This document shows positions 1 through 5,660 of a DNA stretch of 6,452 nucleotides, piece after piece. The stretch's first letter is position 1, and each line of letters starts with the position of its first letter. The notes under the pieces were generated by a model. It worked only from the letters and a program-made list of their open reading frames with translations. It had not been told where the DNA came from and made no database searches. Position numbers and translations under genes: made by a program. Source of the DNA: an uncultured Bacteroidota bacterium (lineage in GTDB: Bacteria; Bacteroidota; Bacteroidia; Bacteroidales; 4484-276); the NCBI GenBank assembly GCA_903930725.1, contig CAIYZW010000635.1, positions 1-6,452 of the forward strand, in the 5' to 3' direction.

Positions 1-1262
1 ACGCCCTGGTTGATGGTGAGGTGAATGGTCTGGTGGTAATCGCCTGCCGGGAACACCCTGTTGTCTGCATCCGTGAACCCGATTTTGTAACGATAAGGCC
101 TTATGTCAGGGTTAGAACTGGCATCGGTGACCATGGCTATTTCCTCATAGCCAACTGTATCAATAACTTCATAAACATTGGCTTCGTCGGTTTCTTTATA
201 AACCAGGAAATCGGCGATAAGATCAGAAACAGGCTTTTCCCAGATGATCACATTAAAGTTGGTCAGGCTGTCGGTTGTTACTAGGCAAGGTTGTGTCTCA
301 GGGAAGGGCATAATAGTAAATGCAGGGCTGGAGTCGTTGGATGTTGGTACGTATAAATCCCTGATCCTGATCATACATTCATCGGAGTTAATATTGGGTG
401 TCGTCCATTCGTAACTTCCTGAATTCCCCTGACTGGTGCCATTGTTGATGGTTATCCAGTTTTCGCCGTTGTCGGTTGAATATTCCAGGTCGCAATATTC
501 GGTAAAAGGATTTTCAACAGTCCAGCTGATGGTCAGCGGACTGTAAACATTCACGATTTCTCCGCCTGAGGGCGAGGTAAGGGTATAGACAGGCACTGTT
601 CTGATGGTAAATGGTGTGCTCAGACAAAACATCGAAGGATCGGCGGCATTGTACAATTTGAAAATACATGTTTCGGCCGGCGTGTCTGATAAAACAAGGT
701 AGGTGTAACCCATCAGTGCATTGATGTTTTGAGCTACAGGGACAAAGGTAAGGCCATTGTCGGTGGATATTTCGGAATTGAGCAGGCTGATGCCCGGTAC
801 ATAGATGAGCCAGTTGACATAAGTAGGCTCGTTTGCAAAAACAACGGATCCGGTTGCCGGCTGATAAAGGCTGATTGGCTTGATGATAACGGTAAAAGTT
901 GCATCGCTGCTATCTTTTACAACGGGATTGATGAAGTCGGTGATTTTCAGCAAGGCATTTGTTGTGGAATAATTGGGCACAAACATCGGGAAAATGCCTC
1001 CATCCGGTGCCGAAGGAACATCACCATAGAAAAACCATTCATTTCCCCCGTCCGGCGAAAATTCGAGCCTTAGCGTACTGCCAAGTTCCTGCCCGGACCA
1101 ACTGATCTCCACGACGATTCCGGAAGTCCAGACTTCTCCCCCATTCGGTGATAGCAGGGTAATTGATTGTGCATGAACCGACATCGTTATTGATGTCAGC
1201 ATTATAATACCCAGCATAAAAGATGTAAGGATGAACGATTTTTTGTATTTATCAGTTTTCAT
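1..1262 (-). CDS. Secreted multi-domain Ig-like/FN3-like protein, probable type IX secretion substrate (3' end off window)
   Basis: Translating the minus strand from ATG at 1262 gives 420 uninterrupted residues to the window edge, so the C-terminus is missing. Residues 1-31 are a signal peptide: lysines at 2, 5, 7 and 8, a hydrophobic core at about 10-27, and likely cleavage after SVHA31. Three repeats of about 94 residues follow (34-127, 129-221, 225-318). Repeats 1 and 3 open with LSPNGGEVW and TSPSGGEIV, then an ISW strand and a FSPDGG or YSTDNG turn, and end in FTVII or FTIMP. Repeat 2 is degenerate (YQPATGSVV, ISTDNG). Residues 326-418 resemble a fibronectin III domain and end in HLTINQG. 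In Bacteroidota such proteins usually carry a C-terminal type IX sorting domain, which would lie outside the window. The role is probably surface or extracellular adhesion or binding; no catalytic motif is visible. It is divergent from hicA, and no convincing promoter was found. Confidence 0.85.
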   Translation of the reverse strand, partial: MKTDKYKKSFILTSFMLGIIMLTSITMSVHAQSITLLSPNGGEVWTSGIVVEISWSGQELGSTLRLEFSPDGGNEWFFYGDVPSAPDGGIFPMFVPNYSTTNALLKITDFINPVVKDSSDATFTVIIKPISLYQPATGSVVFANEPTYVNWLIYVPGISLLNSEISTDNGLTFVPVAQNINALMGYTYLVLSDTPAETCIFKLYNAADPSMFCLSTPFTIRTVPVYTLTSPSGGEIVNVYSPLTISWTVENPFTEYCDLEYSTDNGENWITINNGTSQGNSGSYEWTTPNINSDECMIRIRDLYVPTSNDSSPAFTIMPFPETQPCLVTTDSLTNFNVIIWEKPVSDLIADFLVYKETDEANVYEVIDTVGYEEIAMVTDASSNPDIRPYRYKIGFTDADNRVFPAGDYHQTIHLTINQG

Positions 1263-1327
1263 AACTTGAATTGTTGAATTAATATCCAAATTAATTAAAC
1301 AAAAGGAATTCGATTTGGTTCATCGGA

Positions 1328-1345
1328 ACCAGGGATTTGCCTGGT
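1328..1345. repeat. Short perfect inverted repeat (6-bp arms, 6-nt loop)
   Basis: ACCAGG (1328-1333) and CCTGGT (1340-1345) are exact reverse complements around a GATTTG loop. It lies 66 bases upstream of the minus-strand start codon, where a regulator or leader structure could act. No T-run follows it closely enough for a terminator. It could be chance. Confidence 0.35.
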
Positions 1346-1376
1346 CTATTCATTAATTTTTCGTAGAACACGTATA

Positions 1377-1404
1377 ACACTGATTTTACAGATTTACACT
1401 GATT
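1377..1404 (+). repeat. Direct repeat ACACTGATT x2 with degenerate middle copy
   Basis: ACACTGATT occurs at 1377-1385 and again at 1396-1404, with a related ACAGATTT at 1388-1395 between them. This resembles the degenerate ACxCxGATT-type intergenic repeats that recur in many Bacteroidota genomes, but that is recollection, not a search result. No function can be assigned. Confidence 0.5.
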
Positions 1405-1527
1405 AAGAAAAAAATTCGTGCGATACTTGTCCGACTGCTGGAGAATCCGGGTTCGATTGGTAAAAGTGATGAATTATTCAGGTCAAAAAATGGTGTAAAT
1501 TTTTGAAATTTTAAAAATATAGACTTT

Positions 1528-1561
1528 TTGATGCGAAGCAAAACTGAAAATACTATTTTTG
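1528..1561 (+). promoter_or_regulatory. Candidate Bacteroidota promoter for hicAB
   Basis: TATTTTTG at 1554-1561 matches the phylum's -7 element TAnnTTTG exactly. A TTG at 1528-1530 lies 23 bases upstream, the long end of the accepted -33/-7 spacing. Transcription would begin near 1566-1568, downstream of the possible TTG/ATG starts at 1528/1531, which argues for the GTG start at 1588. A second exact match, TACATTTG at 1576-1583, lies just before that GTG but has no TTG partner at a suitable distance. Confidence 0.5.
1547..1559. promoter_or_regulatory. Inverted repeat overlapping the hicA promoter, candidate HicB operator
   Basis: AAAATA (1547-1552) and TATTTT (1554-1559) form a perfect 6-bp inverted repeat around C1553. 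The right arm lies inside the -7 element. HicB-type antitoxins usually repress their own operon by binding palindromes over the promoter, and this HicB ends in a ribbon-helix-helix-like domain, so this is the best operator candidate. The arms are pure A/T, so chance is a real alternative. Confidence 0.35.
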
Positions 1562-1587
1562 CAACTAAATACAGTTACATTTGCATT

Positions 1588-1830
1588 GTGTCGAAAAAAG
1601 AGAAACTGATAAAACGCTTTTTGGAAATGCCATCAGATTTTCATTTTGATGAGCTGGTTAATTTATTGGGACATTTTGGTTTTCAGGAAATAAAACAAGG
1701 CAAAACCTCCGGTTCAAGAGTCAGGTTTCTCAATTCGGACGGGGTGCCACTCATGTTGCATAAACCGCATCCCACGGGCATTATGAAACAATATCAGTTA
1801 AAACAAATTAAAGAAATTTTAGGATTATGA
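1588..1830 (+). CDS. hicA: HicA-family toxin (putative mRNA interferase)
   Basis: From GTG1588 this encodes 80 residues beginning MSKKEKLIKRFLEMPSDF. HicA toxins are small dsRBD-fold proteins that cleave mRNA. Visible features are an N-terminal helix with the FxFDELVNLLGHFGF signature (about 18-32), the GKTSGSRVRF segment (38-47) and the LHKPHP segment (57-62), which matches the usual RHP region. An upstream in-frame TTG/ATG (1528/1531) would give up to 100 aa, but the extra residues are not HicA-like and overlap the promoter. The stop overlaps the hicB start as ATGA, so translation is probably coupled. Canonical HicA has a catalytic His in a GSxH motif. Here the place reads GSRV, so activity may rest on His58/His61 or may be altered. 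Family assignment is firm, RNase activity is inferred. Confidence 0.82.
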   Translation: MSKKEKLIKRFLEMPSDFHFDELVNLLGHFGFQEIKQGKTSGSRVRFLNSDGVPLMLHKPHPTGIMKQYQLKQIKEILGL

Positions 1831-2177
1831 AATATCTGGAATACAAAAATTACTCTGGAAGTATTGAGTACAGCAAGGAGGATGATCTGCTCTACGGAAG
1901 AGTTCTTGGGATTAAAGGGCTTATTTCGTACGAAGGAAAAACCGGGCAGGAATTGGAAGCCGATTTCAGAATCGCAATTGATGTGTATTTGACCGACTGT
2001 AAGGAAAATGGGATTGCTGCCGAAAAACCTTTTAAAGGAAATTTTAATGTCAGGATTTCGGCCGACTTACATAAAAAAGCATCCCTGCTTGCTATGGAGG
2101 AAAAAATGACATTAAACAACTTTGTTGCCGAATCAATCCGGGAGAGGATATTCAGAGAATCAGGCATTGCTTCGTAA
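1827..2177 (+). CDS. hicB: HicB-family antitoxin with C-terminal ribbon-helix-helix domain
   Basis: This 116-residue protein has two parts. Residues 1 to about 65 form the HicB partial RNase H-like fold that neutralises HicA, with GSIEYSKEDDLLYGRVLGIKG (11-31), YEGKTGQELEADFRIAIDVYL (35-55) and DCKENG (57-62). Residues about 73-108 (NVRISADLHKKASLLAMEEK, then NNFVAESIRERI) look like an Arc/MetJ-type ribbon-helix-helix DNA-binding domain. The start ATG overlaps the hicA stop by four bases, and an AGGA sits just upstream inside hicA. Toxin-first order is usual for hicAB. The antitoxin probably binds the palindrome over the hicA promoter as an autorepressor, which is inference. Confidence 0.85.
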   Translation: MKYLEYKNYSGSIEYSKEDDLLYGRVLGIKGLISYEGKTGQELEADFRIAIDVYLTDCKENGIAAEKPFKGNFNVRISADLHKKASLLAMEEKMTLNNFVAESIRERIFRESGIAS

Positions 2178-2273
2178 ATGGTATCCATCTGACTAACAAA
2201 ATCTTTTGCAGGATTAAGAAAAAAAATCATTCATTTTGACTGGAATAGTCTGAATTCAAAAACCATTAAAGCC

Positions 2274-2292
2274 AGGTTTTATCCAACCTTTT
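2274..2292 (+). terminator. Weak candidate terminator after hicAB
   Basis: AGGTT (2274-2278) and AACCT (2285-2289) can pair around a 6-base loop, followed by TTTTATTATAAT. The stem is only five pairs and lies about 100 bases past the hicB stop, so this is a tentative call. Confidence 0.3.
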
Positions 2293-2337
2293 ATTATAAT
2301 ATCCCAGGGGCTTCCAATATCCACCTGAAATATTCCC

Positions 2338-2345
2338 TACTTTTG
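2338..2345 (+). promoter_or_regulatory. -7 promoter element upstream of the YitT-family gene
   Basis: TACTTTTG matches the Bacteroidota -7 consensus TAnnTTTG exactly and ends 26 bases before the ATG at 2372. No good TTG -33 partner is visible at 17-23 bases upstream. The gene therefore probably has its own promoter, separate from hicAB. Confidence 0.5.
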
Positions 2346-2371
2346 AAACATCATCATAATCACAAATCACC

Positions 2372-3343
2372 ATGAACGCGGTTTTTCAATACATCATCAC
2401 CGAAACATTAAAGCGGCAGCTTTCAAGGAAAGGCCAAACGCTCACCATCGAGGAGTTTGCGAAAGAATTAAAAAACTCAAAAATTGAGCTGGGCCACGTT
2501 GTGCGCGACAGCTTCCTGATCCTGGCTGGTATTTTATCTGCCGGCTTTGGCCTTAAAGGCTTTTTGCTTCCCAATTCGTTCATTGACGGCGGCGTCACAG
2601 GTATTTCGCTGATCGTAACCACAATAACCGGCATTTCGTTCCCTATTTTGCTGCTTGTCATCAACATCCCGTTTATTTTCCTGGCATTTAATACCATCAG
2701 CCGTCAGTTTGCCATCAGAAGCCTTATTGCCATTGTTTTGCTTGCCATTACGGTGTCGCTCATTAATTTCCCTACCGTAACCGACGACAAACTGCTGATT
2801 GCCGTGTTTGGTGGTTTTTTCCTGGGCCTTGGAATCGGCCTGGCCATACGAGGCGGCTCGGTAATTGACGGTACGGAGATTTTAGCCGTTTACGTTGGCC
2901 GCCGTACCTCGTTAACAATCGGTGATACCATCCTGATTTTTAATGTACTGATATTTTCGGTTGCCGCCTGGGTATTCTCAGTCGAAATTGCCTTGTACGC
3001 CATCTTAACTTACCTGGCCGCCTCCAAAACTGTTGACTTTATTGTTTCGGGAATTGAAGAGTACGTTGGTGTTACCATCATTTCGGAGCAAAGCGAAGAG
3101 ATACGCCTCGCAATAATCGAGAAACTGGGAAGAGGCTGCACCATTTATTCCGGCAAAAAAGGCTTTGCCAAAAGAGGAGAACCATTAAAAGAAACCGACA
3201 TCGTTTATTCACTGCTCACCCGGCTTGAACTCTCCAAACTTCAGATGGAAGTTGACAAAATTGATAAAACCGCATTCATCATCATGCACAATATTAAGGA
3301 TGTAAAAGGCGGGATGATCAAGAAAAGGCCGCTGGCGAAGTAG
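2372..3343 (+). CDS. YitT family membrane protein (DUF161 plus DUF2179)
   Basis: A 323-residue inner-membrane protein. Residues 1-42 are a charged cytoplasmic extension (LKRQLSRKGQTLTIEEFAKE). The YitT membrane core follows, with hydrophobic segments at about 46-66, 75-86, 90-107, 114-133, 141-160, 184-203 and 205-220. Family signatures are GFLLPNSFIDGGVTGISL (63-80) and RGGSVIDGTEILA (160-172). Residues about 230-312 are the cytoplasmic DUF2179 domain, with GRGCTIYSGKKGF (253-265). Length is slightly above the usual 280-300 aa because of the N-terminal extension. The transported substrate, if any, is not known for this family. The gene ends with adjacent in-frame TAG and TGA. The ATG at 2372 is the first sensible start downstream of a -7 element, and no Shine-Dalgarno is seen. 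Confidence 0.9.
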   Translation: MNAVFQYIITETLKRQLSRKGQTLTIEEFAKELKNSKIELGHVVRDSFLILAGILSAGFGLKGFLLPNSFIDGGVTGISLIVTTITGISFPILLLVINIPFIFLAFNTISRQFAIRSLIAIVLLAITVSLINFPTVTDDKLLIAVFGGFFLGLGIGLAIRGGSVIDGTEILAVYVGRRTSLTIGDTILIFNVLIFSVAAWVFSVEIALYAILTYLAASKTVDFIVSGIEEYVGVTIISEQSEEIRLAIIEKLGRGCTIYSGKKGFAKRGEPLKETDIVYSLLTRLELSKLQMEVDKIDKTAFIIMHNIKDVKGGMIKKRPLAK

Positions 3344-3380
3344 TGAAGGAAGAGGGGGAGGTTGGGAGATGGGGTGGTTT

Positions 3381-3415
3381 AAACGCTGACAGGACCTTCG
3401 GACGCTGTCAGGTTT
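3381..3415. repeat. REP-like imperfect stem-loop (11-bp stem, one bulge)
   Basis: AAAC-G-CTGACAG (3381-3392) pairs with CTGTCAG-GTTT (3405-3415): eleven complementary pairs with a single unpaired G at 3385. The 12-base loop contains CC-TTC-GG, which could close further. It lies 37 bases after the yitT stop and could end or protect that transcript, but no real T-run follows. Palindromes built on CTGACAG/CTGTCAG look like the dispersed elements seen in Bacteroidota intergenic regions (recollection only). Confidence 0.65.
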
Positions 3416-3467
3416 CATCCTTAAGAATTTTCGGTGTTGTAAAGCGTGCTAGGGTCTATTATCTTAC

Positions 3468-3509
3468 ATTGGACATTTTGAATTGGACATTTTACATTGG
3501 ACATTTTTT
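3468..3509 (+). repeat. Three tandem copies of a 14-bp unit
   Basis: Units at 3468-3481, 3482-3495 and 3496-3509 share ATTGGACATTTT exactly and differ only in the last two bases (GA, AC, TT). The unit is not a codon multiple and lies in non-coding sequence. No interspaced spacer is present, so this is not a CRISPR. Confidence 0.9.
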
Positions 3510-3606
3510 CAATTTCCCGTTAAGAATTTCAAATATTCCAAATATTTCCACCGGTAAATTACCCCACCAACAACACGCTGTTAAAATCTCCGTTTTGAGG
3601 TTTTTA

Positions 3607-3614
3607 TACTTTTG
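3607..3614 (+). promoter_or_regulatory. -7 promoter element upstream of moeA
   Basis: TACTTTTG matches the TAnnTTTG consensus exactly. It ends only five bases before the ATG at 3620, so transcription would begin almost at that codon. Either the mRNA is nearly leaderless or translation starts at the in-frame ATG at 3635. No TTG at the normal -33 distance was found. Confidence 0.5.
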
Positions 3615-3619
3615 CAGGC

Positions 3620-4807
3620 ATGAAGCATAACGAAATGATAACGTTTGAGGAGGCTTACCAGAAAGTGGTTGGTTCGGCGGTGGTTTTGGGTACCGAAAAA
3701 GTGGAAATGGCCGGTTCGTTGGGAAGGGTTCTTGCCGTGGATGTAAGATCGGACATGGATATGCCGCCTTTTGATAAATCGGCTGTTGACGGCTATGCCT
3801 GTCGTAAAACCGATTTGAATGGCGAACTCGAAGTTATCGAAATCATTCCTGCCGGGAAGGTTCCCGCAAAAACCATTACTACCGGCAAATGCGCCAAACT
3901 CATGACCGGCGGCATGGTTCCCGATGGTGCCGATACGGTAATTATGGTTGAGCACATCATCGAAACTTCCGGAAATCATATCAGGTTTGTAAATGAAAAG
4001 ACTTCGGCCAATATTTGCTTCATGGGCGAAGATATTCGCAAAAATGAAGTTGTATTAAAAAAGGGAACTTTCATCCGTCCGCAGGAAATCGCAGTTTTAG
4101 CTTCGGTTGGCTGCGTTGAACCTGAAGTTTTCTGTCGTCCGGTAGTCGGGATAATTTCGACTGGCGATGAGCTGGTTGAACCCTACCAAACTCCTGCTCC
4201 TTCACAAATCAGAAACAGCAATGCGGCGCAATTAATAGCCCAGGTTCAAAAGGCTGGCGCCATCCCACAATATTTTGGCATTGCCGCCGATACGGAGGAA
4301 TCAACACGGCAATTTATCACCAAAGCACTCCAAAACAGCAATATAGTTTTACTTACCGGTGGCGTTTCGATGGGAGATTTCGATTATGTCCCCAAAATCC
4401 TTGAAGAACTCGGCATCAGCCTTCATTTTAAAAGTCTTGCCGTGCAGCCAGGCCGTCCCACGGTCTTTGGTACCAAAGACGGGAAATACCTTTTCGGGCT
4501 CCCTGGAAATCCGGTTTCGTCGTTTGTGCAATTTGAAATGCTGGTTAAACCACTCATCTTTGCGCTGATGGGTTTCGATTTCAAGCCTTTGGAGATAAAG
4601 CTCCCGATGGGACAAACGTACCTCCGCCGCCAGACAAAACGAAAATCGTTTGTTCCTGTTTTCATCAAATCCGGCAAGGTTTACCCTGTCGAATATCATG
4701 GCTCGGCACACATCCATTCCTACATTTTTGCCGATGGAATTGTTGCCCTCAGTTTAGGCGAATCAAAACTTGAAGAAGGGGCTTTGGTGGATGTACGACA
4801 GTTTTAA
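3620..4807 (+). CDS. moeA: Molybdopterin molybdotransferase MoeA
   Basis: A 395-residue cytosolic enzyme that inserts molybdate into adenylylated molybdopterin, the last common step of molybdenum cofactor synthesis. Domains in order: MoeA N-terminal region (about 6-165) with MPPFDKSAVDGYA (48-60), LMTGGMVPDGADTVI (94-108) and GEDIR (136-140). Next is the MoCF-binding domain (about 173-315) with ISTGDELVEP (179-188), NSNAAQL (199-205), TGGVSMGDFD (246-255), QPGRP (276-280) and GLPGNPVSSF (293-302). The C-terminal beta-barrel domain IV is at about 325-395. Length is normal for MoeA (about 400). The ATG at 3635 (MITFEEAYQKV) aligns with typical N-termini and is an equally good start. The 3' end overlaps moaA by 17 bases, so the two are co-transcribed. 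Confidence 0.95.
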   Translation: MKHNEMITFEEAYQKVVGSAVVLGTEKVEMAGSLGRVLAVDVRSDMDMPPFDKSAVDGYACRKTDLNGELEVIEIIPAGKVPAKTITTGKCAKLMTGGMVPDGADTVIMVEHIIETSGNHIRFVNEKTSANICFMGEDIRKNEVVLKKGTFIRPQEIAVLASVGCVEPEVFCRPVVGIISTGDELVEPYQTPAPSQIRNSNAAQLIAQVQKAGAIPQYFGIAADTEESTRQFITKALQNSNIVLLTGGVSMGDFDYVPKILEELGISLHFKSLAVQPGRPTVFGTKDGKYLFGLPGNPVSSFVQFEMLVKPLIFALMGFDFKPLEIKLPMGQTYLRRQTKRKSFVPVFIKSGKVYPVEYHGSAHIHSYIFADGIVALSLGESKLEEGALVDVRQF

Positions 4808-5591
4808 CAGGCGGATTAATTATTTGCGGATTTCGGTGACCGACCGCTGCAACCTGCGCTGCCTCTACTGCATGCCCGCCGAAGGAGTGCCATCTCTCAG
4901 GCATCAGGATATTTTAACTTTTGATGAGATTGTTGAAGTTGCCAAAGCCGCCGTAAAACTTGGCGTTGATAAAATGCGCTTAACCGGTGGCGAACCTTTG
5001 GTGCGAAAAGGCATTGTTGATCTTGTAAAAATGATTTCCCGTATTGATGGAATCAAAGATCTGAGCATGACCACCAACGGAACTTTTCTCGAAACCTATG
5101 CCCAGCCGCTTGCCGATGCCGGACTTCAGCGTGTAAACATCAGCCTCGATACCATCAACCCCGAAAAATACAGCGAAATAACACGGCTTGGTGATATCCG
5201 GCAGGTTTTTAGAGGCATCGAAGCAGCCCGTAAGGCAGGACTTCTGCCTATCAAAATAAACTGTGTAGTCAAAAATAATTCATTCGAACCGGATGCTTTG
5301 CAGGTTAAGGCTTTCGCCGAAAAAGAAAACCTCGGGGTGCGGTTTATCCGCGAAATGAACCTCGAAACCGGCGATTTTGGCGTTGTGCAAGGCGGCGAAG
5401 GCGGTAACTGTAAAATGTGTAACCGCCTCCGGCTTACTGCCAATGGCAAAATAAAACCTTGCCTTTTTAGCGATCTCGAATTTGATGTGCGGCAATACGG
5501 CCCTGAAATTGCATTAAAAATGGCACTGGAAAATAAGCCGGAAGCAGGTTTGATGAATACAGTTAACGGATTTAGTAATATTGGGGGATAA
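4791..5591 (+). CDS. moaA: GTP 3',8-cyclase MoaA, short form
   Basis: A radical SAM enzyme that with MoaC converts GTP to cyclic pyranopterin monophosphate. ATG4791 gives 266 residues starting MYDSFNRRINYLRIS, the usual MoaA N-terminus; an upstream TTG at 4770 would only add seven residues unlike the family. The SAM cluster cysteines are C20, C24 and C27 (DRCNLRCLYCMP), and the SAM-binding LTGGEP is at 64-69. The second cluster set is C207, C210 and C224 in NCKMCNRLRLTANGKIKPC, with the two arginines that contact GTP in the family (CNRLR). The protein ends in NIGG, keeping the C-terminal GG needed in MoaA. It is about 60 residues shorter than usual: the segment between RFIREM (184-189) and the second cysteine set is cut to a brief glycine-rich link (VVQGGEGGN). 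The short form looks intact, not truncated. It overlaps moeA by 17 bases. Confidence 0.88.
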   Translation: MYDSFNRRINYLRISVTDRCNLRCLYCMPAEGVPSLRHQDILTFDEIVEVAKAAVKLGVDKMRLTGGEPLVRKGIVDLVKMISRIDGIKDLSMTTNGTFLETYAQPLADAGLQRVNISLDTINPEKYSEITRLGDIRQVFRGIEAARKAGLLPIKINCVVKNNSFEPDALQVKAFAEKENLGVRFIREMNLETGDFGVVQGGEGGNCKMCNRLRLTANGKIKPCLFSDLEFDVRQYGPEIALKMALENKPEAGLMNTVNGFSNIGG

Positions 5592-5598
5592 TTAAAAA

Positions 5599-5619
5599 AA
5601 AATTCAAAATTCAAAATTC
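5599..5619 (+). repeat. Three tandem AAAATTC heptamers
   Basis: AAAATTC occurs three times in a row (5599-5605, 5606-5612, 5613-5619), followed by an A-run. It lies in the 69-base gap between the moaA stop and the moaC start. A simple low-complexity repeat with no evident role. Confidence 0.85.
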
Positions 5620-5660
5620 AAAAATAATATTCCAGACAATTTTTTCTTAACAAATTCAAT

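Larger units (their letters stand above)
1263..1527. other. Divergent intergenic region without genes
   Basis: This AT-rich stretch separates the secreted-protein gene (minus) from hicA (plus); with the hicA leader the gene-free gap is about 325 bases. No ORF with a recognisable product was found on either strand. It holds a small perfect hairpin at 1328-1345, an ACACTGATT direct repeat at 1377-1404, and near 1497-1511 two AAATTT blocks that can pair with each other. No exact Bacteroidota -7 element reading toward the minus-strand gene was found. The nearest is a one-mismatch TTAATTTG (complement of 1287-1294) with no TTG partner at the usual distance. Confidence 0.6.
3344..3619. other. Repeat-rich intergenic region
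   Basis: This holds no convincing gene. In order it contains a G-rich purine tract (3350-3377) with runs of 5, 3 and 4 G, a bulged stem-loop (3381-3415), three tandem 14-bp units (3468-3509), a short AAATATT-rich block (3531-3547), and the moeA -7 element (3607-3614). TTAAGAATTT occurs twice, at 3421-3430 and 3520-3529. An open frame across part of it reads through these repeats and has no recognisable protein features. Confidence 0.6.

Noticed and set aside
729..1073. Plus-strand open frames within the first 1.1 kb
   Set aside because: They lie antisense to a continuous 420-codon minus-strand gene with a signal peptide and recognisable repeats, and have no family features.
1455..1475. GGGTTCGATT resembles a tRNA T-loop, hinting at a tRNA gene or attachment-site remnant
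   Set aside because: The five bases before the loop cannot pair with those after it, and no anticodon or D arm is visible nearby.
1528..1587. Longer hicA start at TTG1528 or ATG1531
   Set aside because: The added residues are not HicA-like and the segment carries the likely promoter.
3350..3377. G-quadruplex in the purine tract after yitT
   Set aside because: Only three runs of three or more G are present, the others being GG, so at best a weak two-layer structure.
3468..3509. Possible small CRISPR array
   Set aside because: The 14-bp units directly abut with no spacers, and no cas genes are present.
3343..3630. Open frame through the intergenic region before moeA
   Set aside because: It is made of the repeat blocks and simple sequence, with no start context or protein motif.
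4349..4717. Minus-strand and alternate-frame open frames over moeA and moaA
   Set aside because: They are shadows of strongly conserved genes and show no recognisable domains.
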